Shown: piece after piece, positions 1-5,334 of the stretch | How the letters are laid out: each line of letters opens with the position of its first letter | Numbering within the stretch: the first letter of the stretch is position 1 | Origin: Bacillota bacterium | GTDB lineage: Bacteria > Bacillota > Clostridia > Oscillospirales > JAKOTC01 | Reading direction: 5' to 3' | DNA length: 8,995 nt | Assembly (NCBI GenBank): GCA_029776465.1 | Contig: JAKOTC010000110.1 | Coordinates: forward strand, 1-8,995 | Translations under genes and position numbers: made by a program | Notes under the pieces: model-generated | Told to the model about the DNA's origin: nothing | The model's input: only the letters and a program-made list of their open reading frames with translations | Database searches by the model: none

Positions 1-1
1 A

Positions 2-52
2 ATCTCGGGTGATATGGATCGCATGATTAATCCCGCAGCTGCCGGGATGTGA
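2..52 (+). CDS. Possible C-terminal tail of an upstream gene (partial)
   Basis: From base 2 to a TGA at 50-52 this frame is open for 16 codons and ends in residues NPAAAGM. The TGA overlaps a GTG at 49 as GTGA, the kind of 4-base overlap common between co-translated genes. Seventeen codons without an internal stop is weak evidence, and no family can be recognised. If real, the two-component system below belongs to a longer operon that begins outside the window. Confidence 0.3.
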   Translation: MSGDMDRMINPAAAGM

Positions 53-69
53 AAGGAATGGGATTGGAT

Positions 70-771
70 ATGGGCAAAATCAATATTTTGGTTGCTGATG
101 ATGAAATCAGGATTCGGAAACTGCTTTCTGATTTTTTGAAGAAGGAAGGCTATTCGGTTATCGAGGCGGAAAATGGCGAGGAGGCTCTTGAAAAGTTTGC
201 CTCCAACAAAATCCATCTGGTGATTTTGGACGTCATGATGCCGAAGATGGACGGATGGGAAACCCTGACCCAGATTCGCAAGATGAGCACCCTGCCGGTC
301 ATTATGCTGACCGCCAAAGGGGAGGAGTATTATCAGCTGAACAGCTTCCGCCTGGGTGTGGATGACTATGTCCAAAAACCCTTTTCGCCCGGCGTGCTGA
401 TGGCCCGCATCTCTGCGTTGCTGCGCAGAACAGGCAATATCAAGGGGGCGGAGAAGCGGTATGGCGCGCTGGTGATTGACGATGCCGCCCGCAAGGTGAC
501 GCTGGACGGCACCATGCTGGAACTGACCCCCAAGGAATACGAGCTGCTCAGCTTTCTGACCTCCAACAGCGGAATCGCCCTTTCCCGGGAACAGATTTTA
601 AATTCGGTTTGGAGTTATGACTACTTTGGGGATCTGCGCACGGTAGATACCCATATTAAGCAGCTGAGATCCAAGCTCGGACGCTATGGCGATGCCATCT
701 ATACCGTCCGGGGGATCGGCTATCGATTTGAAGTGCCGGAGGAACCAGCACCGGAGAAATCCGAATCATAA
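70..771 (+). CDS. OmpR/PhoB-family response regulator
   Basis: This is a cytoplasmic DNA-binding response regulator of about 233 residues, a normal length for the family. Residues 1-120 form a receiver domain: an acidic pair in VADDE (residues 10-11), the phospho-acceptor Asp54 in LVILDVMMPKMDGW, Thr81 in MLTA and Lys103 in the QKPF motif. Residues ~130-225 form a winged-helix domain, with LTPKEYELL, the recognition region SVWSYDYFGDLRTVDTHIKQLR and the RGIGYRF wing. The start is uncertain: GTG 49 overlaps a possible upstream stop as GTGA, ATG 58 has no spacer after AAAGGA, and ATG 70 begins right before the conserved first strand with AAAGGA 12 bases upstream. I chose ATG 70. The cognate kinase follows after 4 bases. 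The regulated genes cannot be read from the sequence. The family call is firm; the start is not. Confidence 0.95.
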   Translation: MGKINILVADDEIRIRKLLSDFLKKEGYSVIEAENGEEALEKFASNKIHLVILDVMMPKMDGWETLTQIRKMSTLPVIMLTAKGEEYYQLNSFRLGVDDYVQKPFSPGVLMARISALLRRTGNIKGAEKRYGALVIDDAARKVTLDGTMLELTPKEYELLSFLTSNSGIALSREQILNSVWSYDYFGDLRTVDTHIKQLRSKLGRYGDAIYTVRGIGYRFEVPEEPAPEKSES

Positions 772-775
772 AAAA

Positions 776-2245
776 ATGAAAAGTATTAAATTTAAATTAT
801 TGGCAATGCTGGTTGGCGTTGTGGTATTTTTGGTGGGCAGTTCATTATTGGCCAATACCTTTGTGCTGCCCAGCTATTACTATTTTCGGCAGCTGGAAGC
901 CATTAAAGAGGCGTATTCCATCATTTATACCATCGTGTTGAATGATCCGAACCCGGAGCTGATATATTCGACAGCCAAGAAACTGGAAAGCGTTAATGCG
1001 GGCATCAATGTTTATATTATTGCGGATACCAACGCATTAAGCGATCTGGATCCCCCCCTGCTGGTGTACGGGCGGGGGCAGAGTTTCGGCAGCGGCAACA
1101 AGCTGAATGTCACGGTTGCCCAGAATTACAGCATCAATCCGCTGATTGAAAAGAAAACGGACAAAGGGAGCGGGATGCAGTACTTAAGAGCAATGGGCTC
1201 CATCCACGGCGATGGTTATGTGGATTATTATATTACGGTTGAAACAACCCTGGAAGCCATCAGCGCAAGCGTGGGCATTTCCAATCAATTTCAGCTGTAC
1301 TACGGCGCCATCATTGTGATAATCAGCGGGATCTTGGTTCTGCTTTTCTCCAACCGCTTCCTGCGGCCTATCCTTGCAGTGAATAAAGCCACCAAGCAGA
1401 TGGCAAGGCTGGACTTTTCCCAGAAGATCGAGGTGACCTCCCAGGATGAGGTGGGCGAGCTGGCGCAGAACATCAATTTTCTCTCCCGCGAGCTGGAAAG
1501 CACCATCTCCAATTTGCAAAAAACGAATGCCCAGCTTCAGGAGGAACTGAAGCATCGGGAACAGGTTGACCGGATGCGGCAGGAGTTTATTTCCAACGTT
1601 TCTCACGAGCTGAAAACCCCCATCGCCCTGATTATGGGCTATGCCGAAGGGCTGAAAATCAACGTCAATGAAGAGGACCGGGATTTTTATTGCGACGTCA
1701 TCGCCGATGAAGCCAATAAAATGAACAAGATGGTCCGCCGTCTGCTGTATGTGGCCCAGCTGGATTCCGGGGCCATGCAGCCCGAGAAAACCGAGTTTTA
1801 TATCGGGGATGTGGTGAACCGGTGCTTGGATAAGCAGTCCATTACCCTGAAGGAAAAGGATATTCAGGTGGAAGTGGACGGGGAGAAGAACTATCTGGTG
1901 GAGGCCGATCTTGAGCAGATCGAGCAGGTGGTCACCAATTATCTCACCAACGCCCTGAACCATATCGATGAAAAGAAGAAGCTGCGGATCCGCCTCAGCG
2001 ACCATGACGGCTGGGTCAAGGTGGCCGTTTACAACAGCGGAAAGGCCATCCCCGCCGAAAGCCTGCCCCATCTGTGGGAGAGCTTTTACAAGGTGGATAA
2101 GGCCCGAACAAGGGAATACGGCGGAACCGGCCTGGGATTGTACATCGTTCGCACCATCATTGAAGCCCATCAGGGAGGGTATGGGGTGCGCAATATCGAT
2201 GAGGGGGTAGAGTTCTGGTTTGAACTGCCCATTCTTCCCGAGTAA
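776..2245 (+). CDS. Membrane sensor histidine kinase (HAMP-HisKA-HATPase)
   Basis: This 489-residue kinase would autophosphorylate and pass phosphate to the regulator upstream. A first membrane helix lies at residues ~9-30. An extracytoplasmic sensor region follows at ~31-172 and matches no domain I recognise. A second helix lies at ~173-195, a HAMP linker at ~196-248 and a coiled stretch up to 265. The phosphorylated His277 is in SNVSHELKTP. The ATPase domain shows an N box (NYLTNALNH, 388-396), a G1-like VYNSGKAIP and a G2 box GGTGLGLYIV (449-458). ATG 776 is preferred over an in-frame ATG at 686, because the earlier start would overlap the regulator by 86 bases and add a low-complexity, charged lead. 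The local ribosome binding site is poor (GGAGAAA about 17 bases upstream), so translation is probably coupled to the regulator. The ligand is unknown. Confidence 0.96.
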   Translation: MKSIKFKLLAMLVGVVVFLVGSSLLANTFVLPSYYYFRQLEAIKEAYSIIYTIVLNDPNPELIYSTAKKLESVNAGINVYIIADTNALSDLDPPLLVYGRGQSFGSGNKLNVTVAQNYSINPLIEKKTDKGSGMQYLRAMGSIHGDGYVDYYITVETTLEAISASVGISNQFQLYYGAIIVIISGILVLLFSNRFLRPILAVNKATKQMARLDFSQKIEVTSQDEVGELAQNINFLSRELESTISNLQKTNAQLQEELKHREQVDRMRQEFISNVSHELKTPIALIMGYAEGLKINVNEEDRDFYCDVIADEANKMNKMVRRLLYVAQLDSGAMQPEKTEFYIGDVVNRCLDKQSITLKEKDIQVEVDGEKNYLVEADLEQIEQVVTNYLTNALNHIDEKKKLRIRLSDHDGWVKVAVYNSGKAIPAESLPHLWESFYKVDKARTREYGGTGLGLYIVRTIIEAHQGGYGVRNIDEGVEFWFELPILPE

Positions 2246-2264
2246 TTCAGATACGCGATAAAAT

Positions 2265-2296
2265 AGCCCGAAGGGATTTCCTTCGGGCTTTGTTTT
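2265..2296 (+). terminator. Strong intrinsic terminator, probably bidirectional
   Basis: A perfect 10-bp stem (AGCCCGAAGG at 2265-2274 with CCTTCGGGCT at 2280-2289) closes a 5-base loop and is followed by TTGTTTT. It ends the two-component operon. Read on the other strand, the same stem is followed by ATTTTAT, so it can also stop transcription arriving from the right. This fits the remnant minus-strand gene that ends at 2301. Confidence 0.9.
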
Positions 2297-2300
2297 ATGA

Positions 2301-2415
2301 TTACATGACAAACGGGCTTGCCCCCTCCCGCAGCCGGCGGGCATAGGAGAGCATGGTTTCAAGCCTGGCATGCTCAAGCCGGGAGAGCCAGGTTTGCAGG
2401 GCGCCGGCCATTGGG
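2301..2415 (-). pseudogene. C-terminal remnant of a lost minus-strand gene
   Basis: On the minus strand a frame runs from about 2415 down to a TAA at 2303-2301. It has coding-like composition, with about three quarters of third positions G or C as in the neighbours. It contains LSRLEHARLETMLSYARRL and ends REGASPFVM. No start codon with a ribosome binding site precedes it, and the + strand rhamnosidase-like fragment begins where it stops making sense (about 2411). The stop lies just inside the bidirectional terminator, as expected for a gene convergent with the kinase. I do not recognise the family. It could be a chance open stretch, but the helical, amphipathic character and the stop-terminator arrangement argue for a real gene end whose 5' part was deleted. 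Confidence 0.45.
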
Positions 2416-2650
2416 CTATCCAAAGGACTGGGTGTTTGTGGACTGGGTCGACATGGATAAGACCGGAGCGGTTTGCGCCGTTCAGATGCTTTTTGCCAAA
2501 AGCCTGGAGACCCATGGCGCTGGTCAGCCGGCTAATCGGGGAGGAGTCCGGCGAGTATGAGCGGATGGCCGAAGAAGTCAAGGAGAAGACCCACCAGTTC
2601 TTCTGGAATGAGAAAAAGGGCTGCTTTATCGACAGTCGGGCAAGGAATCT
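2411..2650 (+). pseudogene. Internal fragment of an alpha-L-rhamnosidase-like (GH78-type) gene, frameshifted
   Basis: One frame from 2411 encodes GYPKDWVFVDWVDMDKTGAV followed by CAVQMLFAKSLET. This resembles the catalytic (alpha/alpha)6-barrel region of GH78-type rhamnosidases, where a WxFxDWxxxDKxGAV block precedes a helix of the LFAKSLE kind. The natural continuation (MALVSRLIGEESGEYERMAE, then a helix to FFWNEKKGCFID) is in another frame starting at 2514. Removing one C from the CCC at 2511-2513 joins the two into one sensible protein. Both ends of the gene are missing: nothing rhamnosidase-like precedes 2411, and the reading runs into a terminator after about 2650. This is a dead remnant of roughly 80 codons from a gene usually several hundred codons longer. 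Family assignment is from motif memory and is moderately sure. Confidence 0.65.
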
Positions 2651-2657
2651 TATCATT

Positions 2658-2700
2658 AAAGCCGGACGTCCCCAGTTGATGGGCGTCCGGCTTTTGCTTT
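2658..2700 (+). terminator. Intrinsic terminator behind the rhamnosidase-like remnant
   Basis: An 11-bp stem (AAAGCCGGACG at 2658-2668 with CGTCCGGCTTT at 2684-2694) has a further CCC/GGG pairing inside and is followed by TTTTGCTTT. It probably belonged to the degraded glycosidase gene. It now insulates the uronate operon from read-through. Confidence 0.85.
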
Positions 2701-2702
2701 GA

Positions 2703-2887
2703 ATATCAAATTGGCGGGGGTATACACCGGCACCTTATCGCACGGACACGGGTCACGGGCAGAGATTTTAGTAACCCGCAAGATAAAAACGCGATCCGGG
2801 AGCGGCGACTCGCCGCCTTTGTGAGAAATGGGGAGGAAAGGCAGATTTTGTGGATGCTTATTTGGTGAGGGTTTCGGGGCAAAATGC
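2703..2887. other. Non-coding stretch with one short GC-rich hairpin
   Basis: I see no convincing gene in either strand here. The only structure is a 6-bp hairpin, GCGGCG (2802-2807), loop ACT, CGCCGC (2811-2816), followed by CTTTG. Its pyrimidine run is too short for a confident terminator. The short open frame that starts at 2828 crosses the promoter and the start of the next gene, and it looks random. Confidence 0.5.
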
Positions 2888-2916
2888 TTTACAATAAAGG
2901 GGGATTGTGTTAGAAT
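2888..2916 (+). promoter_or_regulatory. Sigma-70/SigA-type promoter of the uronate operon
   Basis: A -35 box TTTACA (2888-2893) and a -10 box TAGAAT (2911-2916) are separated by exactly 17 bp; each matches consensus at five of six positions. Transcription would start near 2923, giving a leader of about 90 bases before the GH105-type gene. No better promoter is seen between the upstream terminator and the first gene, so this one probably drives the whole operon. Confidence 0.75.
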
Positions 2917-2946
2917 GAATGATGGAAACAAGCGGCCTGTATCATT

Positions 2947-2960
2947 GTATATCAATATAC
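2947..2960. promoter_or_regulatory. Candidate operator palindrome
   Basis: GTATAT-CA-ATATAC is a perfect 6-bp inverted repeat about 25-38 bases after the predicted transcription start. An overlapping ATTG-N5-CAAT (2944-2956) adds symmetry. A repressor bound here would block the operon. AT-rich palindromes built on GTATA are typical of GntR-family uronate regulators such as UxuR/ExuR, but the assignment to any family is an inference and no regulator gene is next to it. Confidence 0.4.
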
Positions 2961-3012
2961 GGCTGAATAGCGGCAGATTTGCCGGTTTAATACACTCATC
3001 AGGAGGAATACC

Positions 3013-4065
3013 ATGGAAAACAGCAAAGCACTGATAGAAAAACAATGCGAAAAGATCATTGACACCCTGATCGATATCGGTACCGAAGGCACCAATATTC
3101 TGCTGAATATGAATATCTGGGACTGGTCCCAAGGGGTTGCCCTTTACGGGATCTACAAGTATTACAAATACAGCCGCAACACCAAATATTTTGACTATCT
3201 GGTGGATTGGTTTGAATCCAAGATGCCCGGTGAAGCCGGTATCATGAAAAACGTCAACACCATGGCACCCCTTCTGACGCTGGCCCACCTCTATGAGGAT
3301 ACCCAGAAGAAGAGCTATCTGGACTTCTGCGTCCGCTGGGCTCAGTGGGTGGTCGACGAGATGCCCAAAACCGACGAGGGCGGCATCCAGCACATCACCA
3401 TTGACTCTCCCAACACCCAGCAGATCTGGGCCGATACCCTCTTTATGACCGTTCTCTTCCTGGCTAAAATCGGCCAGATCACCGATAACAAGGTATTTAA
3501 AAACGAAGCTGTTAAGCAGTTTTTGATCCATATCAAATATCTGCAGGACCGCAAGAGCGGCCTGTTATACCACGGCTGGAACTTCAACGGCCGCCACAAC
3601 TTCGGTGAGGCCCTCTGGTGCAGAGGCAACTGCTGGTTCACCGCCGGCGCCATGGAGCTGATTGACTTTATCGAGCTGCAGCCCTGCGACCGGGACTTCA
3701 TTCTGGACGCCTTCCGCGCTCAGTGCAACGCTTTGAAGACCTATCAGCATGAGTCCGGACTCTTCCACACCCTGGTGGATGACACCACTTCCTATCTGGA
3801 AACCTCCGGTTCTGCCGGTTTTGTCTACGGTCTGCTGAAGGGTGTCCGCCGCGGCGTTCTAGATTCCAGCTTCGAAGCGGTTGCCCTGAAGGGTGTTGAA
3901 GGGGTAATGAAGGAGATCGGCGAGGACGGCATTGTCACCAACGCCTCTTACGGCACCGTGGTTCATATGACCAAGGAGTATTATAAAAACATTCGCCTCA
4001 CTTCCACCGGCTATGGTCAGTCCCTCACCCTGCTGATGCTGACAGAATATCTCTACGCCCTTTAA
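3013..4065 (+). CDS. Unsaturated rhamnogalacturonyl/glucuronyl hydrolase (GH105, GH88-like)
   Basis: This 350-residue enzyme should hydrate and cleave the 4,5-unsaturated uronic acid from the non-reducing end of lyase products, releasing a sugar that opens to the 5-keto-4-deoxyuronate used by KduI. The length fits YteR/YesR-type proteins, which have an (alpha/alpha)6 barrel. Visible signatures are WDWSQGVALYG (36-46), NVNTMAPLLTLAHLYED (80-96), QIWADTLFM (137-145) whose Asp141 corresponds to the catalytic Asp of YteR, YHGW (186-189) and EALWCRGNCW (199-208). The GH88 second Asp appears replaced by Asn in NVNT, as in GH105. There is no signal peptide, so it acts in the cytoplasm on imported oligosaccharides. 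AGGAGG lies 7 bases before ATG 3013. It is the first gene of the operon. A GH88-type glycosaminoglycan substrate is the alternative; the rhamnosidase remnant nearby slightly favours rhamnogalacturonan. Confidence 0.92.
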   Translation: MENSKALIEKQCEKIIDTLIDIGTEGTNILLNMNIWDWSQGVALYGIYKYYKYSRNTKYFDYLVDWFESKMPGEAGIMKNVNTMAPLLTLAHLYEDTQKKSYLDFCVRWAQWVVDEMPKTDEGGIQHITIDSPNTQQIWADTLFMTVLFLAKIGQITDNKVFKNEAVKQFLIHIKYLQDRKSGLLYHGWNFNGRHNFGEALWCRGNCWFTAGAMELIDFIELQPCDRDFILDAFRAQCNALKTYQHESGLFHTLVDDTTSYLETSGSAGFVYGLLKGVRRGVLDSSFEAVALKGVEGVMKEIGEDGIVTNASYGTVVHMTKEYYKNIRLTSTGYGQSLTLLMLTEYLYAL

Positions 4066-4072
4066 TAAAGCG

Positions 4073-4104
4073 ATGCTGCCTTTCGGCTTACCGCCGAAGG
4101 GCAT
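4073..4104 (+). other. Intercistronic hairpin after the GH105-type gene
   Basis: ATGC (4073-4076) pairs with GCAT (4101-4104), and inside it CCTT/CGGC pairs with GCCG/AAGG, with small bulges and loop TTACC. Only TTT follows, so it is more likely an mRNA-stabilising or processing hairpin, or a leaky terminator, than a full stop. It could lower expression of the five genes behind it relative to the hydrolase. Confidence 0.5.
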
Positions 4105-4133
4105 TTCGCCGTTGTGACGACCACTAACCGGGA

Positions 4134-4178
4134 AAGGAGGGTCCGGTCCCGCCCCTGTGGGATCGGAAAGGTTTTTTT
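4134..4178 (+). promoter_or_regulatory. Unusual leader: orphan Shine-Dalgarno, hairpin, T7 tract
   Basis: A near-perfect AAAGGAGGG (4133-4141) has no start codon at normal distance. It is followed by a 9-bp hairpin with one G-U pair, TCCGGTCCC (4142-4150) with GGGATCGGA (4159-4167). Then come AAGG and seven T immediately before ATG 4179. GGAAAGG (4165-4171) can act as a local site with a 7-base spacer but is partly inside the stem. If the hairpin forms, the strong upstream site is brought to about 12 bases from the ATG. The hairpin plus T tract could alternatively act as an attenuator. Confidence 0.5.
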
Positions 4179-5294
4179 ATGAGATGGGACAGACAAGAAT
4201 ACATGGACCTGGTGACCTTCCAAGGGGCCAAGCGCCCCATGTTTGTGGAGATTTTCGGACCGCTGCTGAATCTCCCCGATGAATGGAAGGCACAGGGCGC
4301 CACGCCGGAAGAAATCTCACTGGACGCTTTCAATTTTGACTATGTGGATAAGGTCAGCACCGGGGCCAACCTGGGGCTGAGAGGGGGCTTTGAGGAGAAA
4401 ATCCTGGAGGACACCCCGGAATACCGAATCTCCACCGATGTTTTTGGCCGTAAAGTAAAGCTCTGCAAGAACGCCGCCACCATCCCGCTGCCTTTGGATT
4501 ATCCGGTGAAGGACATGGACAGCTGGCTGAAAATGAAGCCCATGTTCACCTATCATCCCGACCGGTTTGATCCGGAGGCGGCCAGGGCTGCCAAAGCCGC
4601 CCAGGACAAGGGCGGGCTGGTGATCGTGGATATGCCCGGCGGCTTTGACATGCCCCGGGAGCTGATGGGCGAAGAAGAACTTTGCATCGCTTATTACGAG
4701 CAGCCGGAGGTTATCCGGGATATGCTGGACACCTTTGCCGACACCTGTGAGAAGGTTTTGGAGCAGCTCTCGGCGGTTGTGAAGGTCGACAACCTCTTTG
4801 TCCACGAGGACATGGCGGGCAAAAGCGGCCCGCTGATCGGCCCCGCCATGTTTGACAAGTTCGTTGCCCCCTATTACCAACGGGTTTGGAATGCGGCGAA
4901 GGCTGCGGGTGCTCGCGTTTTCTCCCAGGACAGCGACGGCAACATGAACCCCATTATCGAAAACAACATCAAAGCTGGCATTAACCTGATGCTTCCCATG
5001 GAGCCCGGCTCGGGGATGGACATTGTGGAATGCCGCAAAAAATACGGGCAGAAGATGGCCTATAAAGCCGGCATCGACAAATATGCCCTGCGGGGCAGCA
5101 AGGAAGACATCCGCAAAGAGGTGGAGTATAAGGTCGGCAGCCTGAAAAACGAGCAGGGCATTATCTTCGGCCTGGACCACCGCATTCCCAACGGCGTCAG
5201 CATTGAGAACTATCGCTATTATGTGGCGCTGGTCAAGGAAATTCTCGGTATTGATCCCAAAGAGCCCGGCAAATGGGTTCGCATGGGTTTTTAA
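4179..5294 (+). CDS. Uroporphyrinogen decarboxylase (URO-D) superfamily protein, substrate unknown
   Basis: This 371-residue protein has a UroD/MtaA-type barrel. Typical blocks are the VIVDMPGGFDM region (148-158), FVHEDMAGKSGPLIGP (207-222) before MFDKFVAPYYQRV, VFSQDSDGNMNPII (247-260) and GLDHRIPNGVSIENYRYYV (331-349). The N-terminal arginine-rich RQAGRYLPEY signature of true heme-pathway UroD is absent; only RPMFVEIFGP is found there. The HxC zinc motif of corrinoid or thiol methyltransferases of the MtaA/MtbA type is replaced by Asp251-x-Asp253. It is therefore probably neither a heme enzyme nor a standard methylcobamide:thiol methyltransferase. Paralogues of this kind are frequent in carbohydrate gene clusters of Clostridia, without a settled role. 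It sits between the GH105-type hydrolase and a PLP enzyme, 40 bases before the latter. The family is sure, the function is not known. Confidence 0.9.
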   Translation: MRWDRQEYMDLVTFQGAKRPMFVEIFGPLLNLPDEWKAQGATPEEISLDAFNFDYVDKVSTGANLGLRGGFEEKILEDTPEYRISTDVFGRKVKLCKNAATIPLPLDYPVKDMDSWLKMKPMFTYHPDRFDPEAARAAKAAQDKGGLVIVDMPGGFDMPRELMGEEELCIAYYEQPEVIRDMLDTFADTCEKVLEQLSAVVKVDNLFVHEDMAGKSGPLIGPAMFDKFVAPYYQRVWNAAKAAGARVFSQDSDGNMNPIIENNIKAGINLMLPMEPGSGMDIVECRKKYGQKMAYKAGIDKYALRGSKEDIRKEVEYKVGSLKNEQGIIFGLDHRIPNGVSIENYRYYVALVKEILGIDPKEPGKWVRMGF

Positions 5295-5334
5295 TACATC
5301 CTCTATTAAGATATAATAAAGAAGGTTAAATGAA

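Noticed and set aside
31..47. An imperfect hairpin TCCCG...CGGGA before the response regulator
   Set aside because: The stem is only 5 bp, no T run follows, and it lies within a possible coding tail. It is too weak to call a terminator or regulator.
1184..2656. A 490-codon open frame on the minus strand, opposite the histidine kinase and the scar
   Set aside because: The + strand encodes a kinase with every expected motif. The reverse frame is an antiphase artefact of GC-rich third positions; its product is rich in Gly, His, Leu and Pro with no domain signature, and it crosses both terminator and scar.
2971..2984. A short hairpin CGGCA-GATT-TGCCG in the leader of the GH105-type gene
   Set aside because: Five base pairs with no T tract can occur by chance. 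There is no sign of a riboswitch or attenuator architecture around it.
2828..3034. A 68-codon + strand open frame across the operon promoter and the start of the GH105-type gene
   Set aside because: It begins before the promoter, has no conserved look and overlaps the real start in another frame.
2656..3531. A 291-codon minus-strand open frame spanning the promoter and the GH105-type gene
   Set aside because: It overlaps a well-formed promoter, an operator-like palindrome and a conserved enzyme gene. The part over the non-coding stretch reads as random sequence.
5312..5317. A perfect TATAAT between the UroD-like and PLP genes, suggesting an internal promoter
   Set aside because: The best -35 at 17 bp spacing is TTTTAA, a poor match. 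The start of transcription would fall inside the ribosome binding site of the PLP gene, so a functional promoter is unlikely.
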